17,291 nucleotides of DNA from an uncultured Oscillospiraceae bacterium (GCA_900554535.1 USIA01000026.1:1-17291), one strand, 5' to 3'; shown: positions 1 to 7,465, numbered from the stretch's first letter. Numbers and translations are program-made. The notes: generated by a model not told the origin, from the letters alone.

Positions 1-2
1 AG

Positions 3-161
3 GCCAAAAGAGCCTTGTTCCAGACGGCCGTCCTGACGCTGCCGCAGTGGCTCTGCACAGTTGCATTGTCGCTGTGTCCGATCCTGGTGGTGGAAATCGA
101 AAAGCGATTCTTGCGCAACCGCGCGGCATCCTCCGGTGAGAGGCCGCTCATCTCGAAATGA
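3..161 (+). CDS. C-terminal end of a probable cation-transporting P-type ATPase (partial)
   Basis: An open frame enters from the left edge and stops with TGA at 159-161, giving about 52 residues. A hydrophobic segment (LFQTAVLTLPQWLCTVALSL) is followed by CPILVVEIEKRF and a short basic tail. That arrangement is typical of the last transmembrane helix and end of Ca2+-type P-type ATPases (Cation_ATPase_C region). No catalytic part is visible, so the call rests on the tail alone. A strong terminator follows directly, which supports this being a true gene end. Another multi-pass transporter remains possible. Confidence 0.55.
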   Translation, partial: AKRALFQTAVLTLPQWLCTVALSLCPILVVEIEKRFLRNRAASSGERPLISK

Positions 162-176
162 ACCGAATATAAAAAG

Positions 177-212
177 TGCCTTCCACCCTTTTTGCCGTGG
201 AAGGCATTTTTT
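177..212 (+). terminator. Bidirectional rho-independent terminator
   Basis: A perfect 10-bp stem (TGCCTTCCAC at 177-186 with GTGGAAGGCA at 197-206) is followed by six T. On the minus strand the same stem is followed by a T-run (complement of 171-175). It sits between two convergent genes, the ATPase tail (+) and the flippase-like gene (-), and can serve both. Confidence 0.85.
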
Positions 213-308
213 CGTCCCCATTTCCCGGATGAATTGAGACAGACAGGCCGACCCATTTGCACAATCAGCGTTCGGCTGGGGATCTGTTTGGCTGTGCAGC
301 TTTCACCG

Positions 309-1403
309 TCACGCGCCCTCTGATTGTTCCGCGGGCTCCATGTCCGGATTATTTTTCGGCTCCTCTTTGCCGACATAATGCTTCGAGCCGACGGCTACGG
401 TAAGGCCGCCGAATAGAATGTTCGAATAGTATGTCATCAGGCGCCAGATCAGCATGGCAGGCGTCAGCATGTTCTGAAAGAAAATCTTGCAGAACGCCAG
501 AAATGTCCCTTCTGCGCCGCCGGAAGCGCCCGGCAGCGGCACAAACGCCGCAATCATCGTGGCAAACACCTGGGCCGCCATGATGATCCAGAAGGAGGCG
601 GCGCTCAGGTTGAACGCCCGGTAAATAAAGTACGTTGTAGAATTTGTCAGCGTGATCTGCACGACCGTGAGCAGGCACACGCTCACATAAAGCCGCACAT
701 TTTTGCCCATGGTCTTGAAGCCTTCATGAAAGGTATCCAGCTGCTGCGTGACCTTTTGATAAGTGCTTTCTGGGTTCTTGAGCAGATGGATTTTATGCAA
801 GAATTGGAAAAGCTTGTGCAGAAGCTTATAGAGCAAATTGGGCTTGACCGAAATCAGGACGACGGCCGCGATGAAGATCAAATTCGCCGTCAACCCAAAG
901 AGCGTCAAAAAGGAAAGATTGCTCACATGCGTCTGGAAAAAGGGCAGTTCAAGCGCGAGAAGAAGAATCGCATACAGCACCATTACCACCTGATACGTAA
1001 TGGTCTTGACGGAAATAACGGCGCCGGCGGCGCCCGGCTGCATCCCCATCTTGCTCATATAATAGATCTGCATCGGCTGACCGCCCGTCGAAAATGGCGT
1101 GACAGCGCTATAGAGAAGTCCGGTCATACCGATCATAAACGATTGACCGAAATTCCATTTTTTTGTCAAGTGCCGGCATAACAGGAAATCACACAGCGCC
1201 TCTAACAAATATCCGCCGATTACCGTTATAAAGGCCGCCAGCATCCATCCGAGATGCAGATTGTGGAAAATATTGACCAGCTGTTCCAAACTGTTCCCGT
1301 GAAACAGGAAAATCAACAGGATCGTCATGGAAATACCGAGCGTGACCAGCGTAAACCAATACTTTTTTAGAAATTTTTTGATTCGAATGATCCTCACATC
1401 CAT
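309..1403 (-). CDS. Lysylphosphatidylglycerol synthase TM region / UPF0104 (YbhN-like) flippase-type membrane protein
   Basis: This 364-residue protein is predicted to be integral to the cytoplasmic membrane. After a basic start (MDVRIIRIKKFLKKYW) come about eight hydrophobic segments. The LPG_synthase_TM family (PF03706) signatures are visible: FSTGGQPMQIYYM near residue 105 and PLPGASGGAEG near residue 290. The C-terminus is short, hydrophilic and acidic (KEEPKNNPDMEPAEQ). There is no C-terminal DUF2156 aminoacyltransferase domain, so it is not a full MprF. It corresponds to the stand-alone flippase-like half, whose substrate (lipid or glycan-lipid) is not known for most members. It is a single gene with its own SigA-type promoter, divergent from the cotJ operon. 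No clear Shine-Dalgarno sequence precedes the ATG. Confidence 0.85.
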   Translation of the reverse strand: MDVRIIRIKKFLKKYWFTLVTLGISMTILLIFLFHGNSLEQLVNIFHNLHLGWMLAAFITVIGGYLLEALCDFLLCRHLTKKWNFGQSFMIGMTGLLYSAVTPFSTGGQPMQIYYMSKMGMQPGAAGAVISVKTITYQVVMVLYAILLLALELPFFQTHVSNLSFLTLFGLTANLIFIAAVVLISVKPNLLYKLLHKLFQFLHKIHLLKNPESTYQKVTQQLDTFHEGFKTMGKNVRLYVSVCLLTVVQITLTNSTTYFIYRAFNLSAASFWIIMAAQVFATMIAAFVPLPGASGGAEGTFLAFCKIFFQNMLTPAMLIWRLMTYYSNILFGGLTVAVGSKHYVGKEEPKNNPDMEPAEQSEGA

Positions 1404-1436
1404 TCGTTACAGCGCAAAGAGCGCAAAGGTAGCTAT

Positions 1437-1465
1437 ATTGTACCGCAAATAAGGGCAAGAAACAA
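1437..1465 (-). promoter_or_regulatory. SigA-type promoter for the flippase-like gene
   Basis: Reading the minus strand, TTGTTT (1465-1460) and TACAAT (1442-1437) are separated by 17 bp. Transcription would start near 1430, about 27 nt before the ATG at 1403. The -10 is strong and the -35 weak. Confidence 0.5.
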
Positions 1466-1554
1466 GTATCAGGACTTTTTTGTATGGAAAAGGCTTTTTC
1501 GAGCCAGCGGCAGAAAATGCGAGCCAGGCAAAAAAGCGTTCGGGGGCGTATCTG

Positions 1555-1562
1555 CATAGAAT
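1555..1562 (+). promoter_or_regulatory. SigE-like -10 element of the cotJ operon
   Basis: CATAGAAT matches 7 of 8 bases of the mother-cell SigE -10 consensus (CATACAAT) and lies 34 nt before the cotJA start. Known biology: the cotJ operon of Bacillus subtilis is SigE-dependent. No good SigE -35 is seen at the proper distance, so the call rests on the -10 and context. Confidence 0.4.
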
Positions 1563-1596
1563 GCAATGGGCAATCCCCAAGAAAGGAGTTTTTTCG

Positions 1597-1788
1597 ATGG
1601 CTGAATTATTGGAAGGCCAGGCATGCTCCATGCAGCCGACAAGTCCTCTGCCGCCGAATCCGGTGGTTGCGATGGCGTATGTGCCGTTTCAAAAATATGG
1701 CAATCTATATCCCTCTGAAAAGGCGCTGGATGCCGGCACACTCTTCTGTGAGCTGGATAAGCCATTCTTAGGAGGTGCGCGTAAATGA
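1597..1788 (+). CDS. cotJA: Spore coat-associated protein CotJA
   Basis: This 63-residue protein has the CotJA pattern: a proline-rich start (PTSPLPPNP), the conserved MAYVPFQKYGNLYPSEKALDAGTLF segment (residues 25-49) and the ending LDKPFLGG. CotJA is a small coat protein needed with CotJC for incorporation into the inner coat or undercoat. The ATG at 1597 is chosen because AAAGGAG (1582-1588) lies 8 nt upstream; longer readings lack a ribosome site. It overlaps cotJB by 4 nt (ATGA), indicating translational coupling. It is first in the operon. Confidence 0.93.
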   Translation: MAELLEGQACSMQPTSPLPPNPVVAMAYVPFQKYGNLYPSEKALDAGTLFCELDKPFLGGARK

Positions 1789-2048
1789 ACGAACAGCAAA
1801 GGCTTTTGCGCCGGATTCGTTCCGCCCAGTTTGCCATGTGGGAGCTGCGCATCTTTTTGGACACCCATCCGAACGACTGTGGCGCGCTCAAGCGGCTGAA
1901 TGAGTACAAGAAACAGACCCAGTCGTTAATCGACCAGTATGAAGAGGCATATGGTCCGTTAAATGAGGACAGTGCCACTGCCAACCGCTGGGCCTGGGTG
2001 CAAGAGCCATGGCCCTGGGAAATTCAGGCGGAAAAGGAGGAGTCCTGA
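1785..2048 (+). CDS. cotJB: Spore coat protein CotJB
   Basis: This 87-residue protein of the CotJB family shows the early helix QRLLRRIRSAQFAMWELRIF, then LDTHPND, a central YKKQTQSLIDQYEEAYGPL and the Trp-rich end WAWVQEPWPWE. The ribosome site AGGAGG (1770-1775) lies 9 nt before the ATG, inside the end of cotJA. The stop codon overlaps the cotJC start (TGATG). It functions with CotJA and CotJC in the spore coat; its biochemical role is unknown. Confidence 0.93.
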   Translation: MNEQQRLLRRIRSAQFAMWELRIFLDTHPNDCGALKRLNEYKKQTQSLIDQYEEAYGPLNEDSATANRWAWVQEPWPWEIQAEKEES

Positions 2049-2344
2049 TGTGGTCTTATCAGAAAAAGCTGCAGTATCCCATCAATATTAAAAATCCGGA
2101 CGCCGCAATGGCAAAACTGATTATCAGCCAGTATGGCGGGCCTCACGGCGAACTCGGCGCTTCGCTGCGGTATATTTCCCAGCGCTATATTATGCCGTGG
2201 CCGGAGCTGAAAGCAATCCTGACCGATATTGGTGGAGAAGCATCGGAAATGTTTCAAGACGGAAAAGTTGCGGAGAATTTCTGTTCGAGTAGCTTCTTGC
2301 CACATATCTTTGGTCCGCCGGTTATGTGGTATGGGATGGTATAA
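2048..2344 (+). CDS. cotJC: cotJC 5' part (codons 1-62), interrupted by the intervening element
   Basis: The first 62 codons (2048-2233) encode the N-terminus of CotJC, a manganese-catalase-family spore coat protein: MWSYQKKLQYPI, ISQYGGPHGELGASLRYISQRY and ILTDIG. E35 in the GEL motif is the first Mn ligand. The AAGGAGG at 2034-2040 gives a strong start, coupled to cotJB. After codon 62 the frame continues into unrelated sequence (GEASEMFQDG...) and stops at 2344, giving a 98-residue product lacking the other four ligands. The rest of the gene is at 9132-9554. As it stands the gene cannot make functional CotJC; precise excision of 2231-9131 would restore a 201-residue protein. Confidence 0.92.
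   Translation: MWSYQKKLQYPINIKNPDAAMAKLIISQYGGPHGELGASLRYISQRYIMPWPELKAILTDIGGEASEMFQDGKVAENFCSSSFLPHIFGPPVMWYGMV
2210..2253 (+). other. attL: left recombination junction of the element
   Basis: This is the host (B) arm from cotJC to 2230, the core GGT (2231-2233), then the element (P') arm: GAGAAGC at 2235-2241 and GAAATGTT at 2246-2253. Both arm blocks have exact inverted partners at the right end of the element, at the same distance from the core. The inferred crossover dinucleotide is GG (2231-2232). Confidence 0.82.
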
Positions 2345-2807
2345 AGAATCAAATTGCATCACCCGAGCATCCAACGGCGATAAAGCGTGGCTGCCCATGT
2401 CTATGCCGCTGTCTCACAGATTGCGGAATCTGACAAGCATTTTGCACAACAGACATCTGAGATGCACCTTGATAATTGGTTGGCGTTATTCTGTTATATG
2501 TGGTATTCTATATGCCAATGAATGTACTTTTGTTCACAGGGAATCTCGGAATGTCCCAATCGCACTTTGAAGAAACGGCCGGAAGAAAGTAGAAGCGCAT
2601 GTTCCCAATTACGAACGATGTGGGAAAACATCCGGATGCGCAAGGTGTATCTGAGACGGACGAGTTCTACAGAAGACTTTAGTACAGGCAACCGCTTTTC
2701 TCGTGAATTGGTTTTTACATATGCGCAGGCAAAACTTAAACAGGGAATCGTTCAATTCTGGCGCATGTGTGAACTGGAATACAGAATGCAAAGCAGGAGG
2801 AACAAAA
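2260..2807. other. Non-coding or decayed left end of the element
   Basis: About 550 bp have no convincing intact gene. A small hairpin (CAGATT 2417-2422 with AATCTG 2427-2432, GCGG loop) is present. Weak SigA-like boxes (TTGGCG 2480-2485, TATTCT 2504-2509, 18-bp spacer) could drive the alpha-galactosidase operon. Around 2550-2760, coding-like stretches occur in shifting frames (for example ITNDVGKHPDAQGVSETDEF and RELVFTYAQAKLKQGIVQFW) interrupted by stops, which may be remnants of lost genes. I do not recognise them. Confidence 0.35.
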
Positions 2808-4991
2808 ATGAGTATCGTGTATGATGAAAAGCAGCGAACCATTACACTGAACACGAAGAATACGACGTATCAGATGCAGATTGGAAAATATGGATTTCTG
2901 CTGCATTTGTATTACGGGAAACGTGCAGAAGGATGTATGGACTATCTGCTGACCTATTATGACAGAGGGTTTTCCGGCAATCCGTATGACGCAGGCAATG
3001 ATGTGACCTATTCCCTGGACGCACTGCCACAGGAATTCCCGTCCCTTGGGACCGGCGATTTCCGTACGCCGGCGTGCATCATCGCAGATTCCGACCATAC
3101 TTACAGCAGTGATTTCCGTTATGAAAGCCACCGCATAAAGGACGGGAAGTATGCGCTCGACGGTCTTCCGGCCGTCTATGCAGAAGCCGATGAAGCCCAG
3201 ACATTGGAAGTCGTGCTGAAAGATCCGGCCACGGGTGTGCGTGCAGTCCTGCTGTATGGCGTGCTGCCCGAATTCGACGTCATTACACGAAGCGTGCGGA
3301 TTATCAATGAAGGCAGCGGACGTATATCAGTCAACAAACTGGCGCCCGCGTGTCTGGATATGGTCGGCGGCCAATATGACTTTATCACGTTTTACGGCCG
3401 TCACGCGATGGAAAGAAATTTCCAGAGGACGCCGATCGAACATGGCGTCACGAAGATTGGAAGCTTGAGAGGCACGTCCAGTCATCAGTATAATCCGGCG
3501 GTCATCGTCGCAGAGCACGAAACGACGGAAGATGCGGGCGGATGTTATGCCATGAGTTTTGTGTTTAGCGGCAGCTTTCAGAGTGAAGCGGGAAAGGATC
3601 AGTATAATCAGACCAGAGTCCTGATGGGACTCTGCGAGGAGCAGTTTGCTTACCCGCTGAACGCAGGGGAAGCGTTCCAGGCGCCGGAAGTGATCATGAG
3701 CTATTCTTCAGAAGGACTTGCCAAATTGTCGCAGAACCTCCACCGCTGTATGCGCACCCATCTGTGCAGAGGAAACTATAAAGAGACCGTGCGGCCGGTC
3801 CTGATCAACAGCTGGGAGGCGTCGTATTTTGATTTCACAGGCGAATCGCTCCTGAAGCTGGCGGAACAGGCGGCGGCGCTTGGCATCGAAATGTTTGTCA
3901 TGGATGACGGCTGGTTCGGAAATCGCAACGACGACCGCAGAGGCCTGGGCGACTGGAAAGTAAATGAAAAGAAACTCGGATGCACGCTCGGTGAGCTGGT
4001 TGATAAGATCAACAAAATAGGGCTTCAATTCGGCATCTGGATTGAGCCGGAGATGGTAAACGAGGACAGCGACCTGTATCGTGCGCATCCAGACTGGGCG
4101 CTCGTCATACCGGGCCGCAAACCGAATCGTGCCAGACATCAGCTGGTACTCGACTTTTCCAGAAAAGAAGTCGTGGATTTCATTTATAAGCAGATCTGTG
4201 GTGTGTTGGATCAGGGGAATGTAGCGTATATCAAATGGGATATGAACCGGAGCCTTGCGGATATTTATTCGGCCACGGCAGACAGTCAGGGACGGGTGCT
4301 TTACGACTATGTGCTCGGCGTGTATGATTTCCTTGAGAGGCTCGTAAAACGTTATCCAGATATTTTGATCGAGGGATGCAGCGGCGGCGGCGGCCGTTTC
4401 GATGCCGGCATGCTGTATTATACGCCGCAAATCTGGTGCAGCGATAATACGGACCCGATCGACCGTTTGGAGATTCAGTACGGCACCTCATTTATGTATC
4501 CGATCTCTGCGGTCGGCTCCCATGTCTCGGCATCGCCGAACCATCAGACCGGAAGATGTACGCCGCTGAAGACGAGAGGCGTGGTTGCGCTTGCGGGTAC
4601 GTTCGGCTATGAGCTCGACCTCAGTAAGCTCAGCGACGAAGAGAAAGATGAGATCCGCCAACAGATCGCCGAATACAAAAAATATGCGCCACTTATCCAG
4701 CGAGGCCTTTATTACCGCCTGACGGATCCGCAGACAGACAATGTGGGCGCTTGGGAATTTGTCTCGGAAGATCAGAAGGAAGCGCTCGTTCAGGCGGTCA
4801 GTATCAAACGGCATGGCAATATGACGGTGGATTATATCAAGGTAAAGGGCCTGAAAGAAAATACAATGTATCGTGAATCGGAAAGCGGAAGACTTTATAA
4901 TAGTAATGCTTTGTGCGAAGCAGGATTTCCGATGCCGATCGAGTTTGGCGAATATCGTGCTCACCAGTGGCATTTTGTTGAGGTAGAATAA
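2808..4991 (+). CDS. GH36 alpha-galactosidase
   Basis: This 727-residue protein is the usual length of cytoplasmic bacterial GH36 enzymes, which remove terminal alpha-1,6-galactose from melibiose, raffinose and stachyose. An N-terminal beta-sandwich (about 1-330) precedes a (beta/alpha)8 barrel and a C-terminal beta domain. Visible active-site motifs are DDGWFG at 366-371, YIKWDMNR with the expected nucleophile D478, EGCSGGGGRFD with C524, and WCSDNTDP with the expected acid/base D546. There is no signal peptide. ATG 2808 is chosen because AGGAGG (2795-2800) lies 7 nt upstream; the frame is open 35 codons further but without family similarity. It is 26 nt upstream of the amylosucrase-like gene, probably one operon. 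It lies wholly inside the cotJC element. Confidence 0.93.
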   Translation: MSIVYDEKQRTITLNTKNTTYQMQIGKYGFLLHLYYGKRAEGCMDYLLTYYDRGFSGNPYDAGNDVTYSLDALPQEFPSLGTGDFRTPACIIADSDHTYSSDFRYESHRIKDGKYALDGLPAVYAEADEAQTLEVVLKDPATGVRAVLLYGVLPEFDVITRSVRIINEGSGRISVNKLAPACLDMVGGQYDFITFYGRHAMERNFQRTPIEHGVTKIGSLRGTSSHQYNPAVIVAEHETTEDAGGCYAMSFVFSGSFQSEAGKDQYNQTRVLMGLCEEQFAYPLNAGEAFQAPEVIMSYSSEGLAKLSQNLHRCMRTHLCRGNYKETVRPVLINSWEASYFDFTGESLLKLAEQAAALGIEMFVMDDGWFGNRNDDRRGLGDWKVNEKKLGCTLGELVDKINKIGLQFGIWIEPEMVNEDSDLYRAHPDWALVIPGRKPNRARHQLVLDFSRKEVVDFIYKQICGVLDQGNVAYIKWDMNRSLADIYSATADSQGRVLYDYVLGVYDFLERLVKRYPDILIEGCSGGGGRFDAGMLYYTPQIWCSDNTDPIDRLEIQYGTSFMYPISAVGSHVSASPNHQTGRCTPLKTRGVVALAGTFGYELDLSKLSDEEKDEIRQQIAEYKKYAPLIQRGLYYRLTDPQTDNVGAWEFVSEDQKEALVQAVSIKRHGNMTVDYIKVKGLKENTMYRESESGRLYNSNALCEAGFPMPIEFGEYRAHQWHFVEVE

Positions 4992-5017
4992 GCAGAACAA
5001 ACGGGGGGACGATACTC

Positions 5018-6997
5018 ATGGCAAAAAGAAAGCAAGAACCGGCAAAAAAGACAACACAGACTGTCCATGCGGCAACCACTGCGCCGGCCGCAGAGAAGAA
5101 AGCGCTGGCAGAGGAAGTGCAGGTCAAGCCGACCCCAGAAGAGAAAGCGGCAGAAATCAAGGCGAAAAACGACCGGATCTTCATGGAGCGTCTGGGCAAG
5201 CATCACGATGAACTCAGATGGCTGTACATGGAATTGTACAGAAACGGCGACATGTTCGCAGAGCTCTGTGACCAGATGAAGCGCTACTATGACGAGCGAA
5301 ATGAGAAGCTCAAAGAACTGGATGCAAAACGTGAGGCAGCAGGCGAGTGGTACCGCAAGCGGGATATGCTGGGCATGATGATGTATATCGATAACTTTGC
5401 CGGCAATCTGAAAGGCGTCCAGGAGAAGCTTCCTTATCTTGAAAGATGCCATGTAAACTATATCCATCTGATGCCGTTTCTGGATTCTCCGAAGGGGCGT
5501 TCCGACGGCGGATATGCGGTGGCGGATTTCCGCAAAGTGAAACCGGAACTGGGAACAATGGACGATCTGGCGCAGCTGGCGGAAAAGTGTCATGAAAAAG
5601 GCATCAGTCTCTGTATGGATTTTGTGATGAACCATACGTCGGAAGATCACGAGTGGGCTGTGCGGGCGCGCCAGGGGGACGGCGAGTATATGAGCCGTTA
5701 TTTCTTCTTTGCAGATCCGTCCATTCCGCGGGAATATGAAAAGACAGTTCCGCAGGTCTTTCCGACAACGGCGCCGGGCAACTTCACCTATCTGCCGGAA
5801 ATGGGGCACTATGTGATGACGACGTTCTATCCCTATCAGTGGGATCTGAACTACCGTAATCCGCGCGTGTTCAATGAGATGATGTACAACTTCCTGTATC
5901 TTGCAAATCAGGGGATGGACATTTTCCGTATCGATGCAGTTCCCTATATTTGGAAAGAGCTGGGGACGAACTGCAGGAATCTTCCGCAGGTTCATACGAT
6001 TGTTCGCATGATGCGCATGATCGGCGAGATCGTATGCCCGGGAATCGTTCTGCTCGGGGAAGTCGTCATGGAGCCGGAGAAGGTGGCTCCGTATTTCGGC
6101 ACAGTGGAGAAACCGGAGTGCCACATGCTCTACAATGTGACGACGATGGCTACGACCTGGCACACGGTCGCGACAAGAGATATCCGCCTTCTCAGAAAAC
6201 AGATGGATATCGTATGCACACTGCCGAAGGAATACACATTCCTGAACTATCTGCGCTGCCATGATGATATCGGCTGGGGACTGGACTATGACACGCTTGC
6301 CGGGTGGGGCATGAAAGAAGTTCCGCATAAGAAATTCCTCAATGATTATTTCCAGGGAAAGATCGAGGGCAGTGTGAGCCGCGGCGTGCTGTACAACGAA
6401 GATCCGGTGACAGGCGATGCGAGATTCTGTGGCACGACTGCTTCCATGTGTGGCGTGGAGAGCGCGGGCTTTGAGCAGAATGCGGAGAAGATGAACTGGG
6501 CAATCACCAAGGATATTATGCTTCACGCGTACATGTTCACGCAGTCCGGTATCCCGATGCTCTACAGCGGTGACGAGATCGGTCAGGTCAATGATTACAC
6601 CTATCAGGATGACCCCGAAAAAGCGCCGGATTCCCGCTACATTCACAGAGGGAAATTCTGCTGGGATCTTGTCAAAAACATCGAGGACAAGACAAGCGTT
6701 CAGGGCAGAATCTTCAACGCCCTGGCACAGCTTGTGCAGATCCGCAGAAGCGAGCCTGTTTTCGACGCGGACGCAGAGATCTATACAAAGGATTACAGCG
6801 ACCAGTCCATCCTCTGGGTTGTCAGAAAAGCAGCGGGGGAAGAATTGCACGCCGTATTTAATTTCAGCGATGGGGCCAAGAAGGTATGGATGCCGGAAAA
6901 GGCGGAATACACGAACCTTCTGACAGGCCAGACCGGAGAAGTGGAGACGGTGGATCTTTCAGGATGGGGCTTTGTGTGGATGAAGCGAAAAATATGA
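5018..6997 (+). CDS. Amylosucrase-like GH13 enzyme (GH13_4)
   Basis: This 659-residue protein strongly resembles amylosucrases, which use sucrose to extend alpha-1,4-glucans and release fructose. Matching features are the helical N-terminal domain (about 50-115), YIHLMPFLDSPKGRSDGGYAV, DFVMNHTSEDHEWA, TTFYPYQWDLNYRNP, and FRIDAVPYIWKELGT. Expected catalytic residues are D306 (nucleophile), E348 (acid/base, LLGEVV) and D416 in HDDIGW. Residues 1-50 are an unusual Lys/Ala/Glu-rich, probably disordered tail that the family does not need. The ribosome site GGGGGG (5003-5008) is 9 nt before the ATG. With the upstream alpha-galactosidase it could turn raffinose into galactose plus sucrose, then sucrose into glucan and fructose. 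A sucrose hydrolase with the same fold cannot be excluded. Confidence 0.85.
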   Translation: MAKRKQEPAKKTTQTVHAATTAPAAEKKALAEEVQVKPTPEEKAAEIKAKNDRIFMERLGKHHDELRWLYMELYRNGDMFAELCDQMKRYYDERNEKLKELDAKREAAGEWYRKRDMLGMMMYIDNFAGNLKGVQEKLPYLERCHVNYIHLMPFLDSPKGRSDGGYAVADFRKVKPELGTMDDLAQLAEKCHEKGISLCMDFVMNHTSEDHEWAVRARQGDGEYMSRYFFFADPSIPREYEKTVPQVFPTTAPGNFTYLPEMGHYVMTTFYPYQWDLNYRNPRVFNEMMYNFLYLANQGMDIFRIDAVPYIWKELGTNCRNLPQVHTIVRMMRMIGEIVCPGIVLLGEVVMEPEKVAPYFGTVEKPECHMLYNVTTMATTWHTVATRDIRLLRKQMDIVCTLPKEYTFLNYLRCHDDIGWGLDYDTLAGWGMKEVPHKKFLNDYFQGKIEGSVSRGVLYNEDPVTGDARFCGTTASMCGVESAGFEQNAEKMNWAITKDIMLHAYMFTQSGIPMLYSGDEIGQVNDYTYQDDPEKAPDSRYIHRGKFCWDLVKNIEDKTSVQGRIFNALAQLVQIRRSEPVFDADAEIYTKDYSDQSILWVVRKAAGEELHAVFNFSDGAKKVWMPEKAEYTNLLTGQTGEVETVDLSGWGFVWMKRKI

Positions 6998-7053
6998 GAT
7001 AGCGATAGAACTCTGCCGGAATCATTGCGCCGGGTACACAAAAGAATCAGCGC

Positions 7054-7101
7054 AGGAAGCACCTGCCAAGCGTATTTCGAAACGCTTGGCAGGTGCTTCC
7101 T
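7054..7101. repeat. 20-bp perfect inverted repeat (hairpin) after the amylosucrase-like gene
   Basis: Positions 7054-7073 pair perfectly with 7082-7101, leaving an 8-nt loop (ATTTCGAA). It lies 56 nt after the amylosucrase-like stop. There is no T-run on either side, so it is not a classic rho-independent terminator, but such a stem could block 3' exonucleases or stop polymerase, separating the sugar operon from the recombination module. Confidence 0.8.
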
Positions 7102-7147
7102 CATAAAACAAGCATCATTGTCTTGTAAAAAAATCAGCCCTCTCGTG

Positions 7148-7175
7148 ATATGGTACAGGCAGTCGCTCATATAGT
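7148..7175 (+). promoter_or_regulatory. Possible SigE-like promoter of the recombination module
   Basis: ATATG at 7148-7152 and CATATAGT at 7168-7175 are 15 bp apart. The -10 matches 7 of 8 bases of CATACAnT with the last variable position free. Transcription would start near 7182, just before the GAGGGGG ribosome site (7185-7191). Mother-cell control is what a cotJC-restoring recombinase would need. Motif matching alone is weak evidence. Confidence 0.3.
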
Positions 7176-7200
7176 TGGAAACACGAGGGGGTGTTGACTG

Positions 7201-7401
7201 CTGAAGCACAGGGAATTTGTTTATACCGGCGATCCTATCCCGGAACTGAACGAACGGGAACACGCGGCGTTCCTTCTGAATCTCCAAAAGGCAATCGTTT
7301 TTTCGCTGGAACAGAGAAAGCTATTGACCCCTTCTCAGCGGGAGCGGTGTTTGGCCGAACTGGAAAGACAATACAGTCGAAAAAACCAACGCCGGGCATA
7401 A
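7201..7401 (+). CDS. Small protein upstream of the recombinase, apparent CTG start
   Basis: A 66-codon frame reads LKHREFVYTGDPIP, a helix NEREHAAFLLNLQKAIVFSL, then LLTPSQRERCLAELERQYSRKN. It ends with a basic tail and a short SHOCT-like helical motif at the C-terminus. Composition and amphipathic helices look like real protein, unlike the overlapping frame read from GTG 7191. An in-frame TGA at 7195-7197 leaves only CTG (7198 or 7201) as a start, 6-9 nt after GAGGGGG (7185-7191). Small proteins of this kind are commonly encoded next to serine recombinases in Clostridia (recalled, not searched). By position it could be a recombination directionality factor, but this is inference. Confidence 0.55.
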   Translation: MKHREFVYTGDPIPELNEREHAAFLLNLQKAIVFSLEQRKLLTPSQRERCLAELERQYSRKNQRRA

Positions 7402-7418
7402 GCTGCCTGGCGTTTTTT
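7388..7418 (+). terminator. Rho-independent terminator overlapping the small gene's stop
   Basis: An 11-bp stem (AACGCCGGGCA 7388-7398 with TGCCTGGCGTT 7404-7414, one G-T pair) has a 5-nt loop and a T-run to 7418. It includes the stop codon 7399-7401 of the small ORF and lies 47 nt before the recombinase start, so recombinase expression needs readthrough or its own promoter. Confidence 0.8.
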
Positions 7419-7465
7419 CCATCGCAGCATATTCAAAATCGGAATTTTTGTCTGGGGGCCTTGGA

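Noticed and set aside
726..1181. 151-residue plus-strand frame inside the flippase-like gene
   Set aside because: It is antisense to a well-supported membrane protein, has very charged random composition and no ribosome site.
4961..6850. 629-residue minus-strand frame opposite the amylosucrase-like gene
   Set aside because: Long antisense frames arise from codon bias here; the plus strand carries clear GH13 motifs, and the antisense product is His/Arg-rich with no recognisable domain.
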